From Euprymna scolopes (taxonomy: Eukaryota; Mollusca; Cephalopoda; Sepiida; Sepiolidae): DNA of 33,968 nucleotides. Numbering within the stretch: the first letter of the stretch is position 1; each line of letters begins with the position of its first letter. The notes under the pieces were generated by a model, which had not been told where the DNA came from, searched no databases, and saw nothing but the letters and a program-made list of their open reading frames with translations. Positions 21,200 to 31,499 of the stretch are shown piece by piece. The stretch lies in contig CM044487.1 in the NCBI GenBank assembly GCA_024364805.1, forward strand, positions 141,719,002 through 141,752,969, given 5' to 3'. Both the position numbers and the translations under genes were made by a program.

Positions 21200-22655
21200 T
21201 CCCGTATAAACAAAATGATTCAGTGAATCAACGAATGTGACGTGACCGTCTCAGGAGGGGGTTACGCTCTCCACTGGGGGGAAGCTGGAACTCTCGAAGC
21301 ACTGGAGAAAGCCGGGCTAGTACGATTTTTTTTGTATTTTTAATTATCATCGATGTGCCCGGCTTACAGCAAAAAACCCTGCTGAGAGAAAGATTAGCAT
21401 AGTGATTTTAATTTTTTATGAAAATCGACAAACAACATCATTTTTAAAGTTTTTACTCCAAAACAGGTGATGACCCACGGTTCTGGAGAGGTGATGTTTA
21501 TAATTCAAGTGCAGTGCGTCGACCTAGGAATCACAATTGTGACTCCATTAGGCAATGAGAACGTTTGCAGGTCCACAAGTGCACTCCTGGGGGGAACTTC
21601 CCCTGGGGTGACGTTGTTGGGTATTATTGGTACAGAAAACACCTGGCTTACCCCTTCCCTGAATATATTAACGGAGCGCACAGTAAAAAAAAAAAAAACC
21701 GACAATTGAGCTTAAAATTTTGAAACTTATAGAGAATAGCCACATCCTTTCTCTTTCGTGCCAACCTCGCCGCTATATCGAAGAAAAATCTACCTATAGA
21801 CTCAGGGAGTCAAATATTAACGAACATTTTACTGCAAAAACAATTTTATATCATTATATATTTGTATATCATTTTTTCTGGGGATGAATCAGTATATAGA
21901 ATAGCCGAGTTGTTTTGTTTTTTTGCATCGAATTGCCTTTCTTTTAATATCCGACAGATCGGCGAGGCGACGGCATATCAACCCTGACGCGAGAAGCATC
22001 GACGAACACCCGACCACGAATTAAAGATCAACCAGCGCGGTAAACGGGATACTGTCGCACGAGGAAGTCCCATCTAGTCACCGTTGACAAAGATAGTAAA
22101 TTGGATGACTACACAATGTTTCCACTGATTATATTTCTGGTGTTTCTAGTCATTATTATTTTAATACAACTTAACTTCATAATTTTATATTGAGAAAATT
22201 ATTCTTGTAATACGAATGTATAAAACAGTTTTATATAAAACTTTAAGTCCTAAACAATAACAAGTTTTTTGTGACTTATTATTTTTCTGTCACTTTGATG
22301 GCTATACATTTTTTGTATGGGATTATGGGTAAATTAAGAAATACATAATACCAAGGGGTCAATGATGGAAGAAAAGTCTGAGAATGGCTGCTGTAGAACA
22401 TATATTTGCTTCCCTTTTTCACTAAGCAGACTGAAAAACACAAAGTATTAAAGTTTTGCACATTGCTTGTATTTTCCAGCTACACATTGCATGCTTGTCT
22501 TGTGACAATATCTCACATTTCTTTTGACTGTCCGCTTGTGCACATTCTTATTTATTTGCTGTTTTTTTTTAAAATTTTTACTAACAGTCAAAAACAACTC
22601 GGAAAAAGTGTTATTCTGTTTGCTTAAGATTAATAGTGGAAAAATCTCCTTAAGA
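21200..22655. other. Unannotated spacer with two GC-richer islands
   Basis: GC-richer islands lie at about 21235-21330 and 21940-22090. A small GGGGAACTTCCCC palindrome is at about 21593-21607. No coding, SINE box or known RNA pattern was convincing. Confidence 0.35.
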
Positions 22656-22990
22656 ATTGCAGACGAGGGTTGGATTAAGTCCAAATTCGATTATTTAAGA
22701 AGAATGCTTAACAAGGATTTCGTAACATGTGACTTGAAAACAATAATGTTATAGTCAGTTGGGAAGCAGTCTCTGTGATATTGTATTTCAAAGAAAGGCA
22801 ACTTTTGGAAATAAATCTGCTCCCTTTATTTCTTAGTACACACAGGAAGAAAAAACTTACAGTGGTTGTTGCCAGTTATTTCTATGAGTGTTTGACATGG
22901 GCGATGACTATAGATTAGAGCTCAGCCAAGCAACTGCCATGGGAAGAACAACAGAGTAAAAAAAGACGATTATTTGTTTTTATATCTGAG
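22656..22990 (-). mobile_element. LINE family A C-terminal fragment (minus copy)
   Basis: Matches the 33266-33575 region at the nucleotide level: AAGAATGCTTAACAAGGATT, ACTTGAAAACAATAATGTTA, TAGTCAGTTGGGAAGCAG, ACAGTGGTTG, GAGCTCAGCCAAGCAACTGC and CATGGGAAGAACAACAGAG (reference TAGTCAGATGGGAAGCAGG, GTTCAGACAAGCACCTGC and CATGGAAATAACAATAGAA). Highly decayed. Confidence 0.65.
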
Positions 22991-22999
22991 GCATCTTTG

Positions 23000-23827
23000 T
23001 TACAAGACACTTTCTTGTTAGATTGCAAGAACCTCTGAAGCTTGACTAGATTCTCATGAATCAGCAACGTTTAAAATTCAGCTCAAGCTGTTTCCACCCG
23101 ATATTTTCAATGTCCTGTAAATGTTTCTGCGTGTAAATTACATTTAGTTTTCACTAATAGATTTGGACAGAAGTTTATCTAATAAAAATGAAAAATAACA
23201 GCAGAATATTCAAACTCGTCTTGCCGATCTCGCAGTCTATATCTTCTTTCAAAAGTTTAATCTTATTGATTTATATAATTATTTGATAATTTGATTCTAT
23301 AACAATTTAGTAGATATCTGTCTGTCTTAAAATACCATGTCAACATTCTTGTTATAAACGATCATCATGAATTACCAATTTTAAAAAATTATTTTCAATT
23401 CCGCAACAAAATTCATAACCATTCAAAAATTAATCTACTCTTCTCATTAAGGCTAATACTCTTGATAGATGGTGGCTCATTATTCAATCTATTTAAATAT
23501 ATCACACTATTGGTTAGTGTAATCCACAACAATTCTAGGGAATAAGAAATATATTGAATCATCAAATATGCTTTGATAAAGCTGATATTTTTTTGGATAG
23601 CTAAAATGTTTTTTCTAGACATGAAAATAGTGTTCATTGCATTTTACATATAGAACCGGCCCAAATTAGATACCATTATAAGTACTAATAAATACTCAGA
23701 AAGTAATATTGTGCTACATAGTTCAATAAAAAAATAAAATCACATTGTAAGAGACAATTTAATTTACTATTTCAATCCCGGACCTCTTTGTGGATAGTGG
23801 TTTTTCTTGTTGCCCTGTTTTTTTTAA
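23000..23827. other. Unannotated AT-rich spacer
   Basis: Nothing recognised. Confidence 0.4.
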
Positions 23828-23879
23828 ATGTTCCTTTTTATGTAACGTTTCGCTTACTTCTTTCTTCGGTGACGAACAT
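23828..23879 (-). other. GAAAC-type hammerhead-like relic
   Basis: Outer arms ATGTTC (23828-23833) and GAACAT (23874-23879) enclose, on the minus strand, CCGAAGA, a short segment and GCGAAACGTTAC. The core expected for hammerheads is CUGANGA...GAAA, with ACGU forming a minimal stem III. Here one core base differs and stem II is poor. Only the resemblance is claimed. Confidence 0.3.
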
Positions 23880-23999
23880 CTGCACGTCATAATTACTGAG
23901 AGTTGCTTTCTTACACCATTACAATGATTATATATAACTATGACCATATTCGAAAACGCGGTTATATACAAAGGGAGGTCATATGTCCAGAGTTACCAG

Positions 24000-24795
24000 A
24001 TTGAACTTTTAAAAAGTCAAATGTTGAAAATTTGGCCTTTTTGAATCAGTTTGGTTTTCAAAAATTGTATTTTGTTATTTTCGAAGCGTTACGTACCTAC
24101 TAACTAAAGACGGAACAAACACTATTATTGAATGTTAATTGTTGGTGTGGGATCATTTAAATTTTCTACAAAAACTCCCATCTGTACGGTTATAAGAATG
24201 TGTGAGTTACTGGATATCTTTAAATAAATCTTTAAACCTAACTACTACACAACAGAAGTCATACGTCGTTTTAATTTTAAATTTTATCCGTATCTGTAAA
24301 AAGATCAAACGAAAAGGTCTTAAAACTTTTTTTTTTTTTTTTTTTTTTTTAGTATTCTGCAAATCTGGAAACTTTTTTAGAGATAGTGAATTTCGTAAAC
24401 AAAACTAAATACAAAGCTAGCACTGTCATTTCGTAATTCTCGTTCGCAACTCACCAAACTTTCGCCTGTGGAATGGAAACAATTTAGGCCTACCTAACCA
24501 TTGCCTGATAATCGGGTACAACTTTCGACGCATCGGTGTTAAACAGACAAATTTTTCGTGTCATCTCGATTTAGAAACATAAGTAATTAAAGAGAGTGTC
24601 TTGGCCATTATCTCGCTGACTATACTTAATATTTAAATGAATCACAATGATTCTAATCTGTTTTAGTACATTATAAGTCTTATCTAGTGTTCAACACAAT
24701 CGTATCTTTCAATTATCATCTCTGCGAAATGCTAAAGTTTTATTACATTCTGTCTGGATATTTGGCTTTGTGATTTACAAAGCTTAATTATATAG
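24000..24795. other. Unannotated spacer with poly-T
   Basis: A 24-base T run lies at 24327-24350. Nothing else recognised. Confidence 0.4.
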
Positions 24796-24955
24796 GTAAT
24801 GATATATATATATATATATAAGTACTTCATTTACTCACATAAGATTAATATACGAAAGTATAAATTTATGCGTAAACTTTAAGTATTTACTTCAAAAGTG
24901 CTCAATACGTAGGTAGAGCTAGTTAGTAAGTAATAAAATATATATAGTGATTAAG

Positions 24956-25014
24956 CTACACTGAAGAAGACTGAAGCGTCCTAGAGTGGATGAAACGCGG
25001 ACTATTCAGTGTAG
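24956..25014 (+). other. Hammerhead-like relic with 10-bp closing arms
   Basis: CTACACTGAA (24956-24965) pairs perfectly with TTCAGTGTAG (25005-25014). Between them are CTGAAGA (24961-24967), a hairpin GTCC-TAGAGT-GGAT, and GAAAC (24992-24996). These resemble the CUGANGA, stem II and GAAA parts of a type I hammerhead, but stem III would start with a C-C clash and the closing arms overlap the core. It reads as a degraded relative or a different fold. A (TA)n follows at 25043. Confidence 0.35.
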
Positions 25015-25041
25015 ATTAATCGCCATATATATTTTATAACC

Positions 25042-25042
<1 letters not shown>

Positions 25043-25123
<81 letters not shown>
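25043..25123. repeat. (TA)n microsatellite at the LINE B 3' end
   Basis: About 38 TA units, then directly the complement of the LINE B 3' end (A-rich, GTAATAAAAAAAT on the minus strand). A matching (TA)n sits at the other end of LINE B. Confidence 0.95.
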
Positions 25124-25124
<1 letters not shown>

Positions 25125-26452
25125 ATTTTTTTATTACATTTTCACCCCAAACAAGGCAAATTGCCACTTTGGTGTAGGGGGCTACTATCAGGGGCAACAA
25201 CTACTGGGGTACTATGTAGGGATTTGGGCAGCAAGATGTCGGTTCATCTTAAACGTGAACTTCTGCACATCAGTACTATTGGGGAAGTAGGGACCTGTAA
25301 TGGAATTCCAAAGTCTGGCGGTTCTGGTAAGAAACTAATGGAGTAGAAATATATTTTACATCTAGGGATCTCTACAGTGTGGGGTGGGATTTAGCAGCCT
25401 GTCGGGGTTGTCGAGGGTGCTCACGTCGTGGGGACACAAGTGATTGCAGTTCGTCAGAGCATTTACCACTAAAATACTTGTAGAACAGGCAGAGGGATGA
25501 AACATTTCGTCGATGGGACAGAGGCTGAAGCTTAGATGCCAGTTCAGGGCTTATCAGATTTGCGACTCTCTATTGAACATTGTCAAGGAGCGAGAGGCTA
25601 GTAGCAGATGCACCAGCCCAAATATGACAGCAATACTCCATACATGGGCGAATGGTGGCCTTATAGAGGTACAGGATACTTTTGGGTGTTAGTAGTTGTC
25701 TTGCACGGTAGAGAGAGCCTACCTTTCTTGTAGCGGCCCTGGCAATGCCTTCAATGTAATTGTTCCAACTCATGTTTCCTGTGAACGGTAGGCCAAGGTG
25801 TTTGAAAGATGTACTCTCAGATAAAGAGTCGTTGGCCATTGATATAGGTGGTAGAGAGGGTTTCTTGTAATTATTGAATGAAACTAGTTTAGTCTTGGCA
25901 GCATTGAACGTGACCAACCATTTTTGTCCCCATTCCACTACAGATTGGAGGTCTTCCTTTAGTGTTTCTGCCATTTCTTTAGAAATGTGTTCATTCGTCT
26001 TCCTGTCGTGCCTGCCATAGAGTGTAGTGTCATCAGCATATATACCCATCTCAGAGGCAATTTTGTCGGGGAGGTCATTTATGAATATCAGGAACAATAG
26101 AGGTCCAAGGATAGCCCCCTGGGGCACTCCCGCATTTATATCATATTGTTTAGATGTCCGATCGTCGAGGACAACCTGGATTTTTCTCTTATCTAAGAAG
26201 GATTTAATTATGTTAAGTATTCTACCAGTGATACCGTATGATCTAATTTTCCTGAGGAGACCCTCATGCCATGCCTTGTCAAAAGCCTTAGATATATCTA
26301 GAGCTACCGCTCTGCCCTCCCCGCTTTGTCCAGTGAATGGTATATACGTTCAGAGATTACAGTTAGGATGTCTGCTGTGGAACGGGCTTGTCTAAATTGT
26401 TGGTCAGTCAGAAGTTTAGCATCGGTCAGGTGATGTACTAGAGCATGGTTAA

Positions 26453-26454
<2 letters not shown>
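25124..26454 (-). mobile_element. 5'-truncated LINE (family B)
   Basis: On the minus strand this runs from NHALVHHLTDAKLLTDQQF (near 26450) through reverse transcriptase to a C-terminus ending KMNRHLAAQIPT near 25210, then a short 3' UTR ending GTAATAAAAAAAT at 25124. The element is cut at its 5' end within the reverse transcriptase and therefore lacks the endonuclease. Both outer borders abut (TA)n. The C-terminal LQPLSHRRNVSSLCLFYKYF is a close relative of the LINE A sequence at 33640-33580 (LQPLSHRRDVASLSLFYCYF), so A and B belong to one superfamily, probably CR1/Jockey-like. It is comparatively young, with few breaks. Confidence 0.9.
25205..26450 (-). pseudogene. LINE B reverse transcriptase remnant
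   Basis: Catalytic segments: RAVALDISKAFDKAWHEGLL (about 26315-26255) carries the first catalytic Asp, GVPQG is at 26130-26116, ILGPLLFLIFINDLP follows, and YADD is at 26040-26029. Later come the thumb-like LNAAKTK region (FNAAKTKLVSF), FKHLGLPF, RPCMEYCCHIWAGAS and LDNVQ. Breaks seen: a one-base shift between ERIYHSLDK and GRAVALD near 26313, a stop directly after LDNVQ near 25571, and shifts near 25375 and 25333 before RTARLWNS. All three catalytic Asp positions remain. It copied its own RNA into DNA at target sites; truncation and shifts make it inactive. Confidence 0.88.
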
Positions 26455-26497
<43 letters not shown>

Positions 26498-26610
26498 ATA
26501 TATGTGTGTGTGGTTGTGTGTGAATGTTTGTGTTTGTGTGTGTGCATATTAAATATTTGACGCGAATTATGTATACGTATATATGTACGTATATGTATAT
26601 ATACATATAC

Positions 26611-26660
<50 letters not shown>
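26455..26660. repeat. Compound TA/TG microsatellite at the LINE B 5' junction
   Basis: A (TA)n at 26455-26487 is followed by TG blocks, mixed TA/CA/TG words and a further (TA)n(TG)n at about 26608-26660. Confidence 0.93.
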
Positions 26661-26790
26661 ATTGTTTGCGTGTTTCGGCAGCATATTCTTCTATGATTAA
26701 AAACAGAAACTACTGCTTAATTGGACCATATAATACTTCAACTACTATTATGATCCTTTTCCATTAAAAGAAAATGTAATATAAGTTTTA

Positions 26791-26838
26791 CATGTATCAC
26801 CAACGTTTCCAAACCGTCGTCGAATCATCACAGGTGAA
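26791..26838 (-). other. GAAACGUU hammerhead-like relic
   Basis: The minus strand reads CACCTGTGATGA, a 15-base segment, then GAAACGTTGGTG. CACC and GGTG can form stem I directly after the expected cleavage position, and CTG(TG)ATGA equals the CUGAUGA core with two extra bases. ACGU would be the minimal palindromic stem III of dimeric hammerheads. Stem II is poor. A decayed copy is the best reading. Confidence 0.35.
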
Positions 26839-26925
26839 AACGCGATTGTACAAATAAGCTAAAGAAAAAGAGAATTTCAATATGTAGCTGTGAAGCGGGG
26901 GGGGTAACGTTTTCACACTGGTCGC

Positions 26926-27103
26926 TAAGGAATGTGTTTCTAATTTATTTTATTCAATGCAGAAACATAAATTTGTTGTAAATTTTATTTTACAGAATTT
27001 GAATGTAATTTTCTTATATATATATATAATAAATATATAAAATATATATATAAAATAAATATATAAAATAAATATATAAAATAAATTAGAAACACATTCC
27101 TTA
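26926..27103. repeat. Perfect 28-bp inverted repeat with ~122-bp loop
   Basis: TAAGGAATGTGTTTCTAATT, continuing TATTTTAT (26926-26953), is exactly complementary to 27076-27103. The loop is AT-rich, including AAATAAATATATA-type tandem units. Perfect arms within old, diverged sequence imply recent origin or ongoing arm correction. Confidence 0.85.
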
Positions 27104-27736
27104 TTTCATGGAGTTTCAATGAATGGTTCATTACCTCACAGAAAACGTAGTTAGCAAAATGATACTTATAGGAAGTCTCTAAATCTTATTGGTTAGCACA
27201 TGGATAAAAATTAAAAGTTTAAAAGAAAATACATTTGAACGGCGGCTTATAAATGCTGAAACCAATTGATTAAAAGGATATACCAAATGAAGTCCAGGCT
27301 CGATGAAGAAAGTTACAATATAATCTAAAGACAATGAAAAAGTTGGATATTCAGATGCATATATAATCCAATAGAAATTGACATTCACGTGGCCTGAGGG
27401 TAATTCCAATACGAAAGTAAAATTCTAAAATTTAATTTAAGAAGTAATTAACTGACAAAAAAAAAGAAGAAGAAAAGAAAACGGTATAAAAGCTTGTATT
27501 GACACCGGAAAAGAGGAAACCCTATTTCGCGCCGAAAGATACATTTATTGTACATTTAAATTTCAGAATTTAAATGAAATTTTTCTGATTAATTGCTATT
27601 TTTCAAATATTGAGCTTTTTAATCTGGTTAGAATTGTCATATAAATATTATTAATGCAATTAATATTTATACTTGCTTTAAGTTTACAGAATTGTTTGAT
27701 TTGTAAAGTGAAATTACTTTTTCTTGTATATTTATC

Positions 27737-27771
27737 TCTCTCTCTTTCTCTCTCTCTATATATATAAACAT

Positions 27772-27809
<38 letters not shown>

Positions 27810-27810
27810 G
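27737..27810. repeat. Compound (TC)n(TA)n(CA)n(TA)n microsatellite
   Basis: Four dinucleotide blocks. This is the left part of the microsatellite interrupted by the fold-back insertion. Confidence 0.95.
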
Positions 27811-27923
27811 ATTAGATTTTTTTTGAAAAATAATTCCAGCAGAGTGCTCAATTAAAAGGAAAATCCAAATTTTAAGAGCGTATTTATATTTTGTGTACAG
27901 AAAGTTGTTAGTTGAGACAGACC

Positions 27924-27996
27924 ATTGGTACCGTCGGTTTCAAGCCCGATAATAAGGCCCGTTTAAGGTATCCTTATCAAGCTCTCTTCAGCCAAT
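27924..27996 (-). ncRNA. Candidate type I hammerhead ribozyme (left arm)
   Basis: Read on the minus strand: ATTGG (stem I, 27996-27992), CTGAAGA (27991-27985, consensus CUGANGA), stem II, GAAA (27941-27938), stem III, then UA as the cleavage dinucleotide (27930-27929), then CCAAT (stem I partner, 27928-27924). Stem II pairs GAGC with GCUU and AUAAGG with CCUUAU around an internal loop. In stem III, A pairs with U and CC pairs with GG around a GAC loop. Short stem III and open stem I are known features of hammerheads in Penelope-like elements and retrozymes. Caution: the GAAA bases can also pair in a competing hairpin (ATCGGGCTTGAAACCGAC). Activity is not shown. Confidence 0.5.
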
Positions 27997-28272
27997 ATTT
28001 TTAAGTTTTTAACCAATACCAATACAGATTTTAAAGTTTTTTTTATACATAAGGAAAGAGATTTTAAAATTAATTCGGGTTCAAATTAAAATCGATGTAT
28101 ATAAAGAAAAAATTTCTTCGAAATTAGATCTTAAATTTAAATAATTCAAAGTTTAAAATTAGGTATTACATTATCCGATATTAAAAAGGGGGGGGGATTA
28201 AACAAAACGAGATTTGAACGTGAATTCGCGAGGTATATATACTTCACACTTCCGGTTATAAGATAGACGAAT

Positions 28273-28345
28273 ATTGGCTGAAAGAGCTTGATAAGGATAC
28301 CTTAAACGGGCCTTATTATCGGGCTTGAAACCGACGGTACCAATG
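28273..28345 (+). ncRNA. Hammerhead-like motif of the right arm (core defect)
   Basis: Same sequence as the left-arm candidate but on the plus strand: ATTGG, CTGAAAG, stem II, GAAA (28327-28330), CCGACGG, UA, CCAAT. One base is missing in the CUGANGA core compared with the left arm, which should disable it if the ribozyme reading is right. Confidence 0.4.
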
Positions 28346-28373
28346 ATCTGTCTCAACTAACAACTTTCTGTAC

Positions 28374-28377
<4 letters not shown>

Positions 28378-28437
<60 letters not shown>
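28378..28437. repeat. (TA)n microsatellite right of the fold-back element
   Basis: About 30 TA units joined directly to the element's outer end. Confidence 0.95.
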
Positions 28438-28438
<1 letters not shown>

Positions 28439-29589
28439 TAAAAATAACTGTGTAGAATGGTTTCACACCATTTGTATGCATTACCTTCTGGGAAATCTAA
28501 ATTTCGCTAGAAATAATGTCTTTTTATTCGTGGTTAATTGTTAATAAGGTATTCATCACTAATTGAGATTCAAGGATATATCTCTTAAGAAAATAACGTT
28601 ATTCATGACTTTAGGAATCAATTATGTGTTTGCAGTGTTTAATTTTCAAAGTACTGATTTTCTGACCCCCCCCCCCCCGTGAGAACCGGTTAAATAGTTT
28701 TGTACAAAACACTGTTCTTGTGATGGTTCTACATCCCCACAATAATTCTTGGGGATTGACTTTTCTCTAGTGCAAGTGTTCGACGGGCCACATTTGAAAG
28801 TTTAAGATAACTCGTCCGAAAACATAACATTACTTGCAGGGGACAATTCTGGTGGTCGACGTTAATTGTTTTGCAAACAGTAGTTGTATTTTTAATGAAC
28901 CTTCTCGTTAAATTTGTCTTCTGTGAATAGACTCTGAAAATTGTATTCTTGAGATGGCCATTAATCTCTGCAATAATTCTAGGAATTCTACTTTTCTGAG
29001 ATTTTCAAAACTTACCGTTAGGGTCTGACTGTCTCTATAAAAAAAAAAGTATTTTCGTGGGGTTCTGCTTCAGCTAATCATTTTTCATCTCTTACTTTTC
29101 TAGATTGTACTTTTTGATAATCCAAATATTTGGGCTTATTTCATAACGCTTTGTCATATCAACCTCAATAATTTGATATTTTTGATTGTCCGATAGACTA
29201 TTTGAATGAACTTTAATTAACTTTGTTTCTAAATATATCTGAAAAAAAACAGCAATCTTGATGAATAGTATTAAACTACATTAAAAATAATACAAAAATA
29301 TTACACACAGAGAACGAATATATATATATATACAGCTGTAATCTAATAATATAACATACTTTCTCGCTTTGTCTAGTTGCACAAATACTGCGAAACACCT
29401 CGAAAGAATAGAATCAAATGTGAAATGAAATCATTTGACATAAGCATAACGACTGTTACTACTGCTACTATAATGGCTACTGCCACTGACGCTACTACTA
29501 CTAATATGATATTTAATACTTATATGGTAGAAAACATTTTCTCACTGTTCTTTTAACCGGGAAGTCTTTTCGTTTTACTTCTGTTGCGG

Positions 29590-30130
29590 TTTTCTATATG
29601 ACCAATAAGCGTTTATTGTTCAATTGCATTCGAGAATTTTCATTAAGATTTCAGTTGTATTTCGCATTACCGTCCGTTTTATAGTCTCGATTTCCCTGTT
29701 TATTCAAATTTCTCTCATATGTCTTTTTTCAAAGCCTTTGGGATCGTTCCGAGTTCTCATATAATTATTGCTATTATTAATTTTTTCATGTTTCATATCT
29801 CCCTCTAGTTCTCTTGCAAAGTTCGTATATTTGTTTCATTTGTTTGTCTCGTTGATTTTTACCTTGATATTGTCTCCTTCTTAATTATAATGACGTCCGA
29901 TCGTTCTGTTTACTTCCATGTCCCAAATAATTTTCAGATTTTCGTTTCCCAGTACTGTCTCTTATGTGTGCCTTTTCCTCTTGTCTGCATGCTCGAAATG
30001 GGACCATTTACAGAGTTCCAGTGTACTGCCTTTCTCACATAGTCGTGACCGTTCTTGTGTTCTTTTGAGACTTTTTGCTGCATTCACTTATTATGTAGTT
30101 TAATATTCCCTCTCTTATTCGACATAGACT
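29590..30130 (-). mobile_element. LINE family D, C-terminal fragment, copy 2
   Basis: Minus-strand patches in order: LNYIISECSK (about 30110-30080), KNTRT and DYVRKAVHWNSV (about 30055-30015), ENLKIIWDMEV (about 29940-29905), RTIGRH, INETNK, NFARELEGDM (about 29825-29795), ELGTIPKALKKD (about 29760-29720), and MKILECN near 29630. The H...C pattern followed by an RPD...DIA-type region and EKxxKY..LARELE, GALGTIPK, RKILEC is how certain LINE proteins with a CCHC motif and a restriction-like endonuclease end (R2/NeSL-like group). Here the nuclease motif is eroded and frames alternate, so it is a dead fragment. Confidence 0.6.
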
Positions 30131-30334
30131 ACATTACAGTTTTCCCGTGTTTTATTTATTTTAGCGCTAATGTAGTTACTTTTAATATAATGTTTTCTTC
30201 GCTGGTTCCGTATATTGTGTATGGAGACTCTATTTCACTTTTCATGTATCCCTTTCTTAGTCCTGGCTAAGTATTTCTAGACCCTCGTCTCTTTTCAAAA
30301 TAGAAATCCAACAAAATATATATATAGCAAGAAC

Positions 30335-30393
<59 letters not shown>

Positions 30394-30439
30394 TATTATT
30401 ATTATAATTATTATATTTATTATTATTATTATTATTATT
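30335..30439. repeat. (AAT)n followed by (ATT)n
   Basis: AAT triplets to about 30390, then ATT triplets with interruptions, giving a self-complementary tract that could fold as a long hairpin. Confidence 0.95.
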
Positions 30440-31495
30440 AACTAATCACATGTCACACGTTATTATCATAAATAGTTCACTGGCAATAACTTCGGTGGTT
30501 CTTGGAGTCCTCGTGACAACATGTCTTCGTTATGGGGTGGTTCATTTATACATTGTGCTATTGTGTGTCGTTTAACCAAATGTCTACAGTGGCTTCTTCA
30601 CTATCTGAAATCTAAGTTATCGTGTTGTAGTTTATTTATGTTTCGTGATCGTCTTGTTGAGTGCGTGTGTGTCAGACAACAAATGCATACATGTATTTCG
30701 ACATACCTTTTCAACTTTTCAACTGTGTCGTTGATCTTGGCGTCCACCTAGAATTCATCTGTTCTTGGAGGGAAACTGGAACTTGTTTGAACGAAAGTAT
30801 TTCACTCCAAGACGATGATTGGTTTTATATAGTTTTTATTCACTTTTCAGGTGTCGATTGCAGAGGAATGGAAAGTGAGTATCTTTGCTTGGGTGGTTTA
30901 TTCTAGCCTTCAATTTTGAGACCTGTCAGTTCCCTCCGAAGGAGGGGGGAGGCCACTGTAAATCCATCCGTTCAAATTGCAACTTTACTCTATGTCCAGC
31001 CAACCTTAACACGTGACAACAACCATGTCCTTCCGGTCAGCTATTTTTAGACCTTCCGGTGCAACTTGCCCATTTTACACCTCAATATGCTTTGACAACT
31101 TTATCAAAACATAGCTTCACATCTCATCTCTTGCTTACCTCGCTATTTAGATAGATAGCTAGATCAAGATAGATAGATAGATCGATAGATACGCATAAAT
31201 ACATGAATAGACCGACATACAGATAAATAATAGATAATTTATCCTGTTCCACAACCATATAACACAACACAGGTTTCCTCTTTTAATGACTGTAGCAAGT
31301 CATTTTGCGTTTTTTGGAACAACCGTCCAACATTGATTTCTTGCTCGAAGTTACTGTTGGTCGTTTCTGGAAATTCACTTTCAAAAAGCCTGTTTAAGGT
31401 TAATGTATTCTCTTCCTCGTTTTAATGAAGGTCGTGTTAATATCTTGCCTCCTCGGTTTTTCCATCATACTTGAACCTCATCACAATCTGTTATG
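30440..31495. other. Unannotated spacer
   Basis: No recognised gene. A CCTCCGAAGGAGG hairpin is at about 30934-30946 and a short GATA-type microsatellite at about 31148-31192. Confidence 0.4.
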
Positions 31496-31499
31496 TACC

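Larger units (their letters stand above)
27891..28377. mobile_element. Fold-back element with ~108-bp inverted arms carrying a hammerhead-like motif
   Basis: Arms at 27891-27999 and 28270-28377 are inverted copies that differ by one substitution and one single-base indel. Outer ends are TTGTGTACAG and CTGTACACAA. The spacer (28000-28269) is AT-rich and has no coding potential. The element sits inside a (TA)n: (TA) lies close by on the left (27790-27810) and immediately on the right (28378-28437). The related block at 19456-20880 lacks it and has only the (TA)n, acting as an approximate empty site. Long near-identical arms in old sequence indicate a young insertion or arm correction. It could be a MITE, or two inverted units of a hammerhead-bearing retroelement. 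Confidence 0.75.
27203..29350. repeat. Duplicated non-coding block, copy 2
   Basis: Relative of 19456-20880 in the same orientation and segment order; matched words are listed there. Relative to copy 1 it has about 150 extra bases near 27527-27680 and an insertion of roughly 570 bases (about 27811-28378) inside the equivalent (TA)n. It also has about 80 extra bases near 28870-28940. Homopolymers C13 (28666-28678) and G9 (28188-28196) occur within it. Confidence 0.75.

Noticed and set aside
21467-21709. 80-residue plus-strand frame in a GC-richer island
   Set aside because: An equally open frame exists on the opposite strand, no domain was recognised, and there is no splice or promoter context.
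27905-27950. tRNA-like A and B boxes on the plus strand of the left arm (TAGTTGAGACA and GGTTTCAAGCC)
   Set aside because: The boxes are about 17 bases too close and the B box has an extra base; kept only as an alternative to the hammerhead reading.
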